Assembly: GCA_930367215.1 (NCBI GenBank)
Contig: OV884059.1
Location: forward strand, 70,093,393-70,157,392
Length of the DNA stretch: 64,000 bases
DNA from: Pollenia angustigena
Taxonomy: Eukaryota > Arthropoda > Insecta > Diptera > Polleniidae
Direction of reading: 5' to 3'
A program made the position numbers and the translations under genes. The notes beneath the pieces are model-generated. The model was not told the origin of the DNA, did not search any database, and was given only the letters and a program-made list of their open reading frames with translations. Of this stretch, positions 1 through 10,778 are shown one piece after another. Positions within the stretch are counted from its first letter, which is position 1, and each line of letters starts with the position of its first letter.

Positions 1-10
1 AGAAACCATG

Positions 11-1801
11 CACACAAAAAAATAGTTTAGGTAATTTTACCAAGGCGTGTATAGGCAATTTATTTTTATATAAAAAGAAAAAACTAAGTTTTATTGTCTT
101 AAATAATTGGTAATTTATACAATAAGTACCCTGTAGTAAATAAAAAAGTCAGTTGCAAAAAACACTAACTATAAATTAACTTTTTTTTAAATGACTACAA
201 ATTGGTTTAAATCTCATGCAGATATCAACCAAAAAGGCACAAGTAAAACACAAATAAAATCAAAATAAGTAAAACAAGCATGCCATGAAGTCAAATGAAA
301 AAAATATATACAAATATTTTAAAATAATTAAAAAATGAATCAATACAAATCTGTTTATGTACTAGCAATTATGTGGCGTATTTATTTCAGGACTATTATA
401 CATCATCATTTAGGGCAGTTTAATGCAAAATTTTCATAAATAATTATTTCTATAACAAAATATATAAAGATATATACATACATACATATGTATGCAGGTT
501 CATATGTACATATATTTTTTTGACAAAAATTTTTTAAAATTTAAATAATTTATTATAAACTGACAATACTTTTAATTAATTACAAATAGGTTGAAAAATA
601 ATTAGTTAGTAGTCAGTTAAAAAGTCATGCAAAGATGGCCAATTGACTACTGCCTATGACATGCCCATGTTAAAATAATGAGTCGTCGACAAGGAAAAAA
701 GTCACTTAATCAACTAGATGTGGTTATAAAAAAACCAGTTTGTTTTTTTTTCAATATTACTAATTGGGTTAGGTATCTTCTTCGAATTGTTTTTATAATA
801 TGTATGTATGTCTGTTTATTTTATTTTTCAATTGTGAAAAAAACATTCAAATATAAATTTTTATATATAAATTAAAAACTGTTCAATAAAGGATAAAAAT
901 ACAACGTAGGTTAGTGAGAATTATTAACATAAGATAAAGAACTCCGCTGAACTTTTTAAAAACAAGACAGAATATCTGTGGTTCTCATAGGCAACCGCGT
1001 ATGTCTATTTTTTCGATTTTGAATTGTTGATGCCATATTGCTAAATTTAAGGCGCTCTTTATATTTTTTTAAAAATTATTAAAAACAGATAGACCCATTC
1101 CGATGTTTTAACTCAATTACAAATTCAAAAGGTGCAATATCTAACCCATAGTTTGCTCTAGAATGGTTTTTTCGGCTCTCCTGAAAAATTTTTTTTTTAA
1201 ACATACGCTGTTGCCCATGAAAACCACAGATATATTAACAATAAAACCAATAATTATTTATAACTTTAATTCAAGCTTATTAAATTGGACGACACGATGC
1301 TTGATCAATATGGATTTTATAGACGAGATTAGTTTTAATCCTTTGACCTCAAATGAGCACTAAAAACCGCCCGGAACTTTAAGCAGCCTCAAAACAAATT
1401 TGGCAATGCCACTCAAATTTTTTTTTATTGGTACAGATATGAATTGATAAATAAAATACATATAATGAAATTAAAAAGGTTAAAAAAGTATATAGTTTTT
1501 TTTAAATGCTTTTTTATTAAAAAAAAAGTAGTAAATTTACCTGAAACCTAGGTTTTGGTACAAAATTTAACTTAGATAACTTATCTAAAATAAAAATATA
1601 AACTAACTTTGCTATCATTGGTAAATGTTCAAAGTTACTTTGAAATTTTAACAAAATTATTAGATACTTTTTCGAACATAGAAATTACCTATGTTAAACG
1701 TTTTATTTCCTAAGAAACTTAGATACTGCCATGCTACCTTTGCGCTTAGTTAATTTTATACCATATTTTTAGGTAATTTTACCTATGGTTTTTTTTGTGT
1801 G
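11..1801. mobile_element. Non-autonomous CACA-ended DNA transposon (CMC-like), copy 1
   Basis: The left end reads CACACAAAAAAATAG and carries TAGGTAATTTTACC; the right end is the matching inverted TTTTTTTTGTGTG preceded by GGTAATTTTACC. The element is flanked by a 2-bp TG on both sides (9-10 and 1802-1803). The same ends bound the larger element at 36967-41465, where a transposase pseudogene survives, so this 1.8-kb copy is probably a deletion derivative mobilised in trans. It has no credible coding sequence; the 60-66-codon open frames inside are AT-rich chance frames. Assignment to CMC (CACTA/Mirage/Chapaev) rests on CAC termini, the 2-bp duplication and the relative's protein. Superfamily is inferred; the ends are seen directly. 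Confidence 0.72.
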
Positions 1802-2077
1802 TGGGTCTAGGGATAGAACGGATTGCTTTGTGTCTAGTACATTCATTCTTATTCTGCATTTTGATTCAGATCGAAATTTTCTCCGTTTGGCAACTTTAGT
1901 ATTCTGCGTTCCGTTTAAATTTTTTTCATTTCGATTGTAGTATGTATAATCCATTACGATAGTTGCTACGTTTTATCAAGTTGTTTATTCAGTCCCAATC
2001 CATATTATGAAACATTTGAGTTTGTTGATGTAAGGGGAAAGACGAATGGAAAAGTGTAATTTGTTTCATGTACAAGC
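274..2077. repeat. 1.8-kb exact tandem duplication, copy A
   Basis: This 1804-bp segment recurs at 2165-3968 with a constant offset of 1891 bp. All three short open frames inside have identical translations in both copies and I saw no base difference by eye. It begins inside the CACA-ended transposon and runs 276 bp past that element's right end, so transposition did not generate it. ACAAGC is present at both edges and could have served as microhomology. Confidence 0.9.
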
Positions 2078-2164
2078 TAACTAAAGCTTCTCTGTATAGC
2101 CGGCCTTCGGCCGGGCGCAAGGATTTTCTCCTCTATGGTATAACAAAGACCGGCTTCGCTAACT
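2078..2164 (-). repeat. GC-rich ~83-bp repeat unit at the duplication junction
   Basis: Between the two 1.8-kb copies lies one unit of a GC-rich repeat containing AGCCGGCCTTCGGCCGGGC and a CGGCTTCGCTAACTA tail. Its reverse complement matches 15811-15925, where the unit is repeated with an 81-bp period, and degenerate relatives occur at about 44030-44150 and 48076-48112. The unit is far more GC-rich than its surroundings and contains a short perfect hairpin (GCCGGCC/GGCCGGGC region). No known function; it looks like a dispersed satellite or transposon subrepeat. Confidence 0.75.
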
Positions 2165-3968
2165 ACAAGCATGCCATGAAGTCAAATGAAAAAAATATAT
2201 ACAAATATTTTAAAATAATTAAAAAATGAATCAATACAAATCTGTTTATGTACTAGCAATTATGTGGCGTATTTATTTCAGGACTATTATACATCATCAT
2301 TTAGGGCAGTTTAATGCAAAATTTTCATAAATAATTATTTCTATAACAAAATATATAAAGATATATACATACATACATATGTATGCAGGTTCATATGTAC
2401 ATATATTTTTTTGACAAAAATTTTTTAAAATTTAAATAATTTATTATAAACTGACAATACTTTTAATTAATTACAAATAGGTTGAAAAATAATTAGTTAG
2501 TAGTCAGTTAAAAAGTCATGCAAAGATGGCCAATTGACTACTGCCTATGACATGCCCATGTTAAAATAATGAGTCGTCGACAAGGAAAAAAGTCACTTAA
2601 TCAACTAGATGTGGTTATAAAAAAACCAGTTTGTTTTTTTTTCAATATTACTAATTGGGTTAGGTATCTTCTTCGAATTGTTTTTATAATATGTATGTAT
2701 GTCTGTTTATTTTATTTTTCAATTGTGAAAAAAACATTCAAATATAAATTTTTATATATAAATTAAAAACTGTTCAATAAAGGATAAAAATACAACGTAG
2801 GTTAGTGAGAATTATTAACATAAGATAAAGAACTCCGCTGAACTTTTTAAAAACAAGACAGAATATCTGTGGTTCTCATAGGCAACCGCGTATGTCTATT
2901 TTTTCGATTTTGAATTGTTGATGCCATATTGCTAAATTTAAGGCGCTCTTTATATTTTTTTAAAAATTATTAAAAACAGATAGACCCATTCCGATGTTTT
3001 AACTCAATTACAAATTCAAAAGGTGCAATATCTAACCCATAGTTTGCTCTAGAATGGTTTTTTCGGCTCTCCTGAAAAATTTTTTTTTTAAACATACGCT
3101 GTTGCCCATGAAAACCACAGATATATTAACAATAAAACCAATAATTATTTATAACTTTAATTCAAGCTTATTAAATTGGACGACACGATGCTTGATCAAT
3201 ATGGATTTTATAGACGAGATTAGTTTTAATCCTTTGACCTCAAATGAGCACTAAAAACCGCCCGGAACTTTAAGCAGCCTCAAAACAAATTTGGCAATGC
3301 CACTCAAATTTTTTTTTATTGGTACAGATATGAATTGATAAATAAAATACATATAATGAAATTAAAAAGGTTAAAAAAGTATATAGTTTTTTTTAAATGC
3401 TTTTTTATTAAAAAAAAAGTAGTAAATTTACCTGAAACCTAGGTTTTGGTACAAAATTTAACTTAGATAACTTATCTAAAATAAAAATATAAACTAACTT
3501 TGCTATCATTGGTAAATGTTCAAAGTTACTTTGAAATTTTAACAAAATTATTAGATACTTTTTCGAACATAGAAATTACCTATGTTAAACGTTTTATTTC
3601 CTAAGAAACTTAGATACTGCCATGCTACCTTTGCGCTTAGTTAATTTTATACCATATTTTTAGGTAATTTTACCTATGGTTTTTTTTGTGTGTGGGTCTA
3701 GGGATAGAACGGATTGCTTTGTGTCTAGTACATTCATTCTTATTCTGCATTTTGATTCAGATCGAAATTTTCTCCGTTTGGCAACTTTAGTATTCTGCGT
3801 TCCGTTTAAATTTTTTTCATTTCGATTGTAGTATGTATAATCCATTACGATAGTTGCTACGTTTTATCAAGTTGTTTATTCAGTCCCAATCCATATTATG
3901 AAACATTTGAGTTTGTTGATGTAAGGGGAAAGACGAATGGAAAAGTGTAATTTGTTTCATGTACAAGC
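2165..3968. repeat. 1.8-kb exact tandem duplication, copy B
   Basis: Second copy of the segment starting at 274. It contains the right end of the CACA-ended transposon (terminus at 3692) but no left end, so it is not an independent insertion. It ends in TGTACAAGC; beyond 3968 the sequence diverges from that after copy A. Confidence 0.9.
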
Positions 3969-4152
3969 AGTTTTTGTAAGTTTGTTATTGAAACAAAGAG
4001 AGATGGCATAGAAAATGACTCAATACTGTAAAACAAAATTTTTATACTATGGACACGAATGCAGTTTCAAAAGAGAATTGAAGAAAGTTTTTGCAGAAAA
4101 TGTTTCATAATATGGATGAGGACTTACTAACGGATAGCTTTACGATTTTTTG

Positions 4153-4389
4153 TTTATTTCGACATATAAAAAAAATAACATTGCAAACAAAACAAGCTAT
4201 AAATGATTAAAATCTGTAAACAACTTTTGATTTTTTGTATTCACAAAAGATGTGGCGGTTTAATAAAATTCTTAAATTAATTAAAATTGTTCGTCTTTTG
4301 TGAATACATAAAATCAAAAGTTGTTAACAGATTTTAATCATTTATAGCTTATTTTGTTTGCAATGTTGTTTTTTATATGTCTGCATAAA
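4153..4389. mobile_element. Foldback element with ~97-bp arms
   Basis: Left arm (about 4153-4250) and right arm (about 4294-4389) are near-perfect reverse complements; both contain AGCTATAAATGATTAAAATC and GTATTCACAAAAGA. The loop is about 43 bp. Transcribed, it would form a long hairpin. No open frame and no clear target duplication. Typical of foldback MITEs. Confidence 0.75.
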
Positions 4390-4842
4390 ATTAGAAGCAT
4401 AGCTGCATTTTTCAATTTTTTATGAATTTTTAAAAACAAAAATTCCGAAATTTTAATAAAAAAAATTATTTTTTTTTTCCAGAAAAAAAATAATGTTTCT
4501 AAAACGACTGCGCAAAAAAGAAAAACGTTTTGCCTACTATAAAGATCTGATAGAAAAGATGTTTTTTTTTATAATATGGGGAACTTTGGGCCCCACCCGG
4601 CACGGCTAGGCACCGTCGGATTGACCTGAAAAATTAGATCATGATTTCTTACACCAAACCTCATATTTTAAGCAACGCAAACAATTAAATTAAAAAAAAA
4701 AAAAAAATTGCGACCAGTCTAATGTATATTTATCATTTTTTTCCTGCACTAAATTTAAATTTTTATTGAAATGTTTACAAAATTGCTGATTTTTTCTGCT
4801 CCGTTCTCTTACGTTTCATAGAAAAACTGTAAATATTTGGTA

Positions 4843-4968
4843 GTTCACGGAAGGCTGGTTACCAGGTTATGTTATTTAGGTATATTCACAACAACAAAAT
4901 ACATTTAAATATTTTTTAAACATATTTAGTTGCTGTTAATATAACCTGATAATCCGCCTTTCGTGAAC
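4843..4968. mobile_element. Short inverted-repeat MITE
   Basis: GTTCACGGAAGGCTGGTTA at the left is mirrored by TAATCCGCCTTTCGTGAAC at the right, followed inward on both sides by a shared AGGTTAT/ATAACCT. About 126 bp, non-coding. Superfamily unknown. Confidence 0.55.
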
Positions 4969-5169
4969 AACCCAATTGCCTTCTTTTTTCTTTCGATTCA
5001 GTTTTTTGTTAGAATACAGTGATGGAAAATTGATAAATTTAGATGGTACTGACCACCAAGCAAAAGAGTACTTTTTTCAACATTATGGTAGTTTTTTTTG
5101 AAAAATAAATTTAAAAATAAAAAACTAAAATTTATGAACCGAGCTGGCTAAATTTCGACAGAAAAATTC

Positions 5170-5415
5170 TGGGGCCTAATTACCGCATTCGATATCGAGT
5201 AAGCTATCGTATCGAGTTAACTATAGTATTTTTCTGCATACGATAGACAGTGACATATTGAATGAAAACAAGAGAGGTTTTATGTCTTTGGTTACTCGAT
5301 ATCGAATGCCACATCTCAAATTACGATACATTTCATACGATATCGAGAGCCATAATACCAAAATAAAAAATTTCGATAAATTTTGCTCGATATCGTATGC
5401 GGTAATTCGACCCCT
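5170..5415. mobile_element. Palindromic MITE with CGATATCGA-rich arms
   Basis: Nested in the hAT-like element. GGGGCCTAATTACCGCATTC at the left mirrors GCGGTAATTCGACCCC at the right; both arms continue with CGATATCGAG. The interior is dense in CGAT/ATCG palindromes. The 106- and 76-codon frames across it lie on opposite strands of this palindrome and are not genes. Confidence 0.6.
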
Positions 5416-5675
5416 GATGAGGATAACTGACATTAAAATATACCAACTCAATTTAAAAAAAAAAACTTTTTGGTTTTTATTCTGGTAGACAAATGCCAAA
5501 TGCTTTAAAATTTTAGAGGTCTTTTTAAAAATCGCAATCAAACTTTTTTATATCTTAAATTTTTCGATATCATAAGGGGTTTTCTTCCTCTGTAAACGAA
5601 CAAAAAATCGAGTTACACCTTTTTTATATTAAGCGATCGTTATACTTTTGATAAATTTTGTGTAGACAACGTTGT

Positions 5676-6003
5676 CAAGACGGCTGTGGAGTCGGAGTTG
5701 TAGATTCGGAGTTGTGGTTTTTGTACCGGAGTCGGAGTCGAAGTACCCACAAAAACTTGAAATAATTTTCAAAATAATAATATGTACTTCGAAATTGGAG
5801 ATGCAATATTTAAAATATTGATTTGAAATTTTTACTATCCTTTTCTTGCTATTTAAGAGGTACTGCAATAAAAAAAAAGTTTTAAGTCAAATAAGGACCA
5901 GTCTCATATACATTTAGAATTAAGGTTAGATTAAAAGTCGGAGTTGGAATTTCAGCGGTTGGATTCGGAGTTAGTACTTTTTGTTGACGAGTCCACAGCC
6001 CTG
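5676..6003. mobile_element. MITE with CTGTGGAGTCGGAGT termini
   Basis: The left end contains GGCTGTGGAGTCGGAGTTG and the right end GAGTCCACAGCCCTG, its inverse. GGAGT/TCGGAGTTG repeats follow at both ends as subterminal tandem motifs. GTTGT occurs just outside each end but a full 8-bp duplication is not resolved. Likely a hAT-type MITE nested in 5017-6156. Confidence 0.55.
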
Positions 6004-6156
6004 GTTGTTAATGTTAAAAAAAATATCAACGCTAAATTTCTAAACAAAGAAGCATAACAAAAAAAAGAGAACTTAAACGGACGTGGGGGTACCGTGGTAT
6101 TTTTGAAAGGAAAAAGTACTGAAAATAGTACCATAGTACTGAATTTTCCATCACTG

Positions 6157-6864
6157 TTAGAATACCTTTTTTGAATTGATGCGGAACTTATTAAGGTAGA
6201 AGTCATAACACGCGTTAATTCTTCGATGTTTGTCGTGTGTTTAAGAACTTTAGCGCATGAAAAATTGCAAGTTACACAACGCGCGTTACAAAAGCCATTC
6301 CTGTCAGCTGTAAAAGTATATCAAGATTTTATTGAATTGGTTCTTTTTATATAAATATTTTATGTTTTTTATGATTCACAAATTTGTTGAATTATTTTTT
6401 TTTATTGTCAGCTGATTACTTGTAAAAAATACACAACGCGTTAAAAAGTTCAAAGTAAACCAACTTTCTGGCGGAAACGCGTCAAAATATTTCGCATGTA
6501 ACTTGTTCTATGAAAATACACTAGTTTAACTTTATTTGATAGATGTCTAAAGAGCGAGCGAGTGCTCTCATGACTATTTTTAAAGCGTTCTTGACGGGTC
6601 GATCTGCTGGGATTCGTTAGGGAAATAGGTCGGTTATTTCCGATGAGGGGACTGTAGGGGTAGTTTTGTTCTTTCTTTTGTCTATTTACTTTCTTAAATC
6701 TATCAGGTATGTTCTAGGTTTCGACTCGAATTGAAAACGAAAAATTTTTTAAATCCACATAATTCATAAATTGGTGTTTTCAAATCCGCATTATTTTGTG
6801 TATTCGAGGTTTATGTTAGAAAAAACTTTTGTTGAACTTAAGATCGCTAATTTGCTACCCTCAG
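6157..6864. other. Unassigned AT-rich spacer
   Basis: About 700 bp between the hAT-like element and the CR1-like LINE remnant. It holds scattered ACGCG-containing motifs (ACACGCGTTA, ACACAACGCG) in both orientations, but no coding sequence or clear element ends. Confidence 0.5.
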
Positions 6865-7010
6865 CATGATAGAAATATCTTATATTTTTTAAAAAGCGTG
6901 AAAGCTGTAAAGAATCACAGGAAAAACGCTTCTATCGCGAACATGGCTAAAATTCGCGAAAAATTGCAAACTTTTAAACAAACACTAAAATTTATTTGAA
7001 ATCGCTAAAT
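6865..7010 (+). repeat. Dispersed ~145-bp repeat (partner at 14425-14590)
   Basis: Shares GTGAAAGCTGTAAAGAATCA, GCGAACATGGCTAAAATT and AAATTGCAA..TTTTAAACAAAC with 14425-14590 in the same orientation. Both copies are followed by GATCGCTAAAT or ATCGCTAAAT. It abuts the start of the LINE remnant. No coding capacity. Confidence 0.6.
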
Positions 7011-7022
7011 GGGTTGTTTATA

Positions 7023-8210
7023 ATGTCGGTTAATGTTAACATTGGTCCGATTATAAGTGGTAGTTCTTTTAATGTGATAGCCTTGCGGAATGATTCTGAT
7101 CAGCTGAGAATTGGTTACATTAATTGCCAGAGCATTCGGCCTAGTGGCTGCTCTACGAAATTTGATGAATTTAAGAATATAGTCAGTAAAAAGTTTGATA
7201 TTTTTGCCATGACAGAAACCTGGCTGAAGCCATATGTATCTAATTTGTCTTTAAAAATTCCTGGTTATTCGTTGGTAAGAAATGATAGGTTAGGTATGCG
7301 TGGTGGTGGTTTTGGGGTATATGTATCTAATATGTTGCAATTTAAAATAATTTTTAAGATGTCAGAACTTGGTGTCTGTGAATCGCTCTTCTTACAGTTA
7401 GAGAGCTGTGGCGTTTATGTCCTTTTAGGTGTTGTTTATTTGCCTAATGAGAATCTTATGTCTTTGGAAGAGAGACACTTTGATTTATTTATGAAATACT
7501 CTAATGTGATTATTGTTGGAGATTTCAATAATAATTTGTTTGACACAGTTAAGGTTAATCTCGTTAGATCGCTATGTGTAAGATGCAACTTATCTCTATT
7601 TCATAACTCTAGGCCCACTTATTTTGATGTGGCACATTCATCGACGTCCTTATTAGATTATTGGCTGGTTAGTGATAGCTCTATGGTAGAATTTTCGGAC
7701 CAGGTTTAATGCCCCTCTATCTCTCATCTTGCATTAATTTTTGCCACGTTCCGTGTTATTGTCAGGTATAGAAATTTTAATGAAATTGACTGGAATGGTA
7801 TTGCTTCTTTTTTGATTAATTTAGATTCAGTGCCGTTTTTTGACTCTCCTTCTATTGATTTCCAATCTTCTTATTTGTGCTCTCTTATGGAATCTATTTT
7901 TGATTTTGTTCCAGTTGTTAGAAGGAAAATTCAGATTGGTATTGATAATTGGATGAAGTCCAACAGTGTAGTGCTAGCAATTTCCTTACGAGACTTAGCT
8001 TACTCTGCCTTTTGGTCATCTGCTACTGATGTAAATTGGAAAACTTACTGTAGGTATAGAAATAAGGCTAAAAGCGTTATTCGTAGAGAGATAAGGAAAT
8101 ATTTAGCAAAAAAGTTTTCTGGGCTTGATTTTTCTGCTATGTGGAGGTTACTAAAGGGACGTGGAATAGCTAGTGATTTCGGAATACAGTGTGAATTTAG
8201 CTTTCCGTAG
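7023..8210 (+). pseudogene. CR1-like LINE ORF2, endonuclease half (decayed)
   Basis: The open frame from ATG 7023 to 7709 encodes an apurinic-type endonuclease domain: an early GYINCQSIRP (matching HLNCRSLAP in the intact copy), TETWL (catalytic Glu), RNDR..GGGFGVY, a GDFN motif and S..LDYWLVSDSS. It aligns throughout with the EN domain of the intact LINE ORF2 starting at 51766. At 7708 a TAA stop replaces a residue that is Gln in the intact copy; coding resemblance resumes at once (CPSIS, 7710 on) and continues through the linker (RNKAKSVIRREIRK) to about 8170. There a deletion joins it directly to the middle of the RT. A dead retrotransposon fragment. Confidence 0.82.
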
Positions 8211-8963
8211 TGGATACAATACCACTTCTTTGCTGTTAAATCTAACGGATATTATTCGAGAAAATATAAACAGGAACAGATTGACATCATTTGTTGCATT
8301 GGATTTAACTAAGGCCTTTAATTCGATTAATCATAACGTTATGTTGTCCAAATTGAAAGATCTTTTCGGATTTTCATTGTCTGCGTGTAAGATGATTTGC
8401 TCATATTTGTCTGAGAGGTGTCAATTTGTTGATGTGAATGGTAATTATTCGGGGGTACTTCCCCTTCACTCAGGAGTGCCTCAAGGCTCTGTCTTAGGAC
8501 CACTTCTTTTTATATTATACGTTAATGACCTTTTCGAATATATTGATGATAATGTATGCTGTTCTTTTCTTTTTGCTGATGATGTATTTCTACTTTTTGG
8601 TGCTGATCGTGATAATACTGATGTTCTTGAATCTAACATCAACTATAGCCTTGAACGATTTTCACAATAAGCGTCTAGTAACTCCTTTATTATCCATATT
8701 CTAAGACTACGGCGATCCTCTTTGGGGTAACTCGTCATCATTTTGTTGACCGGATGCGATGTTTAGGTATTTACATTGACGATCGTCTTATTATTGATAA
8801 GCATGTTGTTGTTATTTGTTGTAGGATCTCTGCAATTTTGAGAAGAATTTACTCGAACAATATTTATTTACCATTTCACATAAAGTATAAATTGGCTTAT
8901 GGACTGTTAATGCCGCATATTTTTAATGGTCTTGAAGATGTATCTGGCTCTCGTTACAGCTAG
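8183..8963 (+). pseudogene. CR1-like LINE ORF2, reverse-transcriptase half (decayed)
   Basis: The frame 8183-8670 shows RT palm motifs: ALDLTKAFNSINH (first catalytic Asp), GVPQGSVLGPLLFILYVNDL and FLFADDVFLLF (FADD active site). The N-terminal fingers present in the intact copy are missing because of the deletion near 8170-8183. After a stop at 8668-8670 and a gap, 8754-8963 matches the region MRCLGIYIDDRL..H (HKCLGVVLDNRL..H in the intact copy). Further decayed 3' sequence runs to about 9240. Cannot produce active enzyme. Confidence 0.8.
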
Positions 8964-9760
8964 ATTGAATCGTATTGTGAATACTATTGTGCGATATACG
9001 TATGGTGGACCTTCTTATATTCTCTCATTCAAATAACGATTTCCGATTAAAAATTATGTTACACTTTTCTGTTCAGGATTAATAACTCTTTCGATTGTTT
9101 TTCCCTTTTTGCCTAATCTTATGTTTAATGAGTTTAGTATGGCTTTATTTCAGACAGAATGTTCTGTAATGGTATATCTACTTGACTTATCTATTTTTTT
9201 TCATCTTTTTCATCTGGGCTACTACTTTGGGACCTGTTAATTGATAAATTAGTTTATTCAATCTTTGGCTGGGGAGCCATTTGTATTTGTATTTTTATAA
9301 TTATGTGTATATTAGGGATATGACTTTTGCATTTTTTATTTTTGTTTTTAATATGCATGGTCGTACATGATGAGAAATGCCAAAAAAATAATAACTGCGT
9401 TTTTAGTTTTTCATTTTATTAGAAAAAAGTCCCGCACCGACTAAGATTAAAGTTTACATGTAAATTCTTAAAGACAAGCATAACCACCACTGCTTTCTCG
9501 CTTACGTTCTCTGATTTGTTTTGCTGTGTGACTGCAAAGTAACGGTAAATTCCAGATTCCAATATTTGTGCAGAACGAGCCATTGAAGTAATTCAAGAAA
9601 TCTATACTTATTGTAAAACTGAACGCACTTTGAACTTGAAATTTATTGCATTTAATGAAAAAATTAATAAATAAAACTATTTGCAAGCTATAATTCTGAT
9701 TCATATTTTTATCTTGAAATTAAAAAAGTAAAACAGAACTCATAAATAAACAGAATATTT

Positions 9761-10016
9761 CGTTACTTTAATATAGAAAAGCCCTAACTAACGTTTTCCT
9801 TACTTTACAGGAGAAGGAAAAAACTTAATAAAAGTTATAGTCTTGTAGTCGCGATTTTTTTTAAACGCATTTTTTTCATTAAATTCTCTAAGCAATTTAA
9901 TAAAAAACTTCCTTTAAAAAAATATGGACTTCAAGACTTGAATTTTTATTAAGTTTTTTCCTTCTCCTGTAAATTAAGAACAACATTAGTTAGGGCTTTT
10001 CTATATTATAGTAACG
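9761..10016. mobile_element. Foldback MITE, TSD ATTT
   Basis: The two ~85-bp arms are inverted copies carrying CGTTACTTTAATATAG, AAAGCCCTAACTAA and TACAGGAGAAGGAAAAAAC. ATTT lies directly outside each end (9757-9760 and 10017-10020). 256 bp, non-coding, inserted in the larger inverted-repeat element. Partial relatives of the terminus (TAGGGCCTTTCTATATTA) occur at about 20707. Confidence 0.7.
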
Positions 10017-10375
10017 ATTTGTACATTACAAAAAAATTTTAGGCCTTTTCAATTGAGTTGTCTTCTTATTCCAGTTTAAGACCCACAATTTTTAATCTTG
10101 ATCGGTGCGGGATTTTTTTTAATAAAATAAAAAACTCTATGTTTGCATTTGTCCTTCAAGTTGTGCTGAAAAAGGTCAACAAGATAAAGAAGGGCAAAAA
10201 AATTAAAAACAAAACAAAATATGTACTTTGGACTTCAAGAAGAATTCTTGACAAAAGTACGAAAAAACAGAAGTAAGGAAAAACATGTAAAATAAATTAA
10301 AATGGATAATCATTCAAAGCAAATTTCGATCTACCAAAGGTTAAATACAATTTGGTTTAAGGATTGATGTTTGAC

Positions 10376-10510
10376 TATTGACGTCAGCAGTCGTCGATGG
10401 CTGCGAGTGTTAAACGGCAAGCCCTCTGAAGAGATTGAGTGGTTGCAATCGAAACATATAAGGGTAACCTGTCCGTAAAAAACGCCTGGGTTTGAGCCCA
10501 GCTTCAGTCA
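10376..10510 (+). ncRNA. Possible pol III (tRNA-derived) relic
   Basis: GATGGCTGCGAGTGTTAAACG resembles the A box of Ser/Leu-type tRNAs. CTGGGTTTGAGCCCAG forms a perfect 5-bp T-arm stem with a B-box-like loop about 100 bp downstream. The acceptor stem does not close and the spacing is too long for a working tRNA. Probably a tRNA-derived SINE head or decayed tRNA-like sequence. Confidence 0.33.
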
Positions 10511-10778
10511 GGAATGAAAAATTATCAGTAAATTTTAATTAATTTCATGTTGTAAAAATTCCTTTCTTCATAAAAATAATTTAATGAAAATTAAATTTGA
10601 TGAACTTAAGCCTTATTAAAAATATTAAAAATTTGGATTAAAAACCAGAAATAGTTCAACAAAATAACCACAATACTAATTAAAATAAAAAACTAAATAC
10701 GCAGTTATTATTTTCTTGCCATTTCTCACCATGTACGGCCATGCACAATATATGTTACAAAAAAGTCATACCCCTAGT

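Larger units (their letters stand above)
5017..6156. mobile_element. hAT-like non-autonomous transposon, TSD TTAGAATA
   Basis: Termini are CAGTGATGGAAAATT and its inverse AATTTTCCATCACTG. An identical 8-bp TTAGAATA flanks both sides (5009-5016 and 6157-6164). An 8-bp duplication with a terminus fitting YARNG is the known hAT pattern. There is no transposase. Two further inverted-repeat elements are nested inside (5170-5415 and 5676-6003). Confidence 0.8.
9354..10745. mobile_element. 1.4-kb DNA transposon with ~60-bp inverted ends
   Basis: The left end TGCATGGTCGTACATG..TGAGAAATG and the right end CATTTCTCACCATGTACGGC..TGCA are inverted copies; homology continues through AAAATAATAACTGCGT and AGTTTTT. 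The interior contains a second inverted pair (GTCCCGCACCGA / TCGGTGCGGGA), a nested foldback element (9761-10016) and a tRNA-like stretch (10376-10510). No transposase. The target duplication is not resolved and the superfamily is unknown. Confidence 0.65.

Noticed and set aside
678..3845. Identical pairs of 61-66-codon frames in the first 4 kb
   Set aside because: The identity is explained by the 1.8-kb tandem duplication. The predicted peptides are low-complexity, AT-driven and lie inside or across transposon ends.
5221..5541. Overlapping 106- and 76-codon frames on opposite strands
   Set aside because: They read through a palindromic MITE; symmetrical frames are expected from the inverted repeat.
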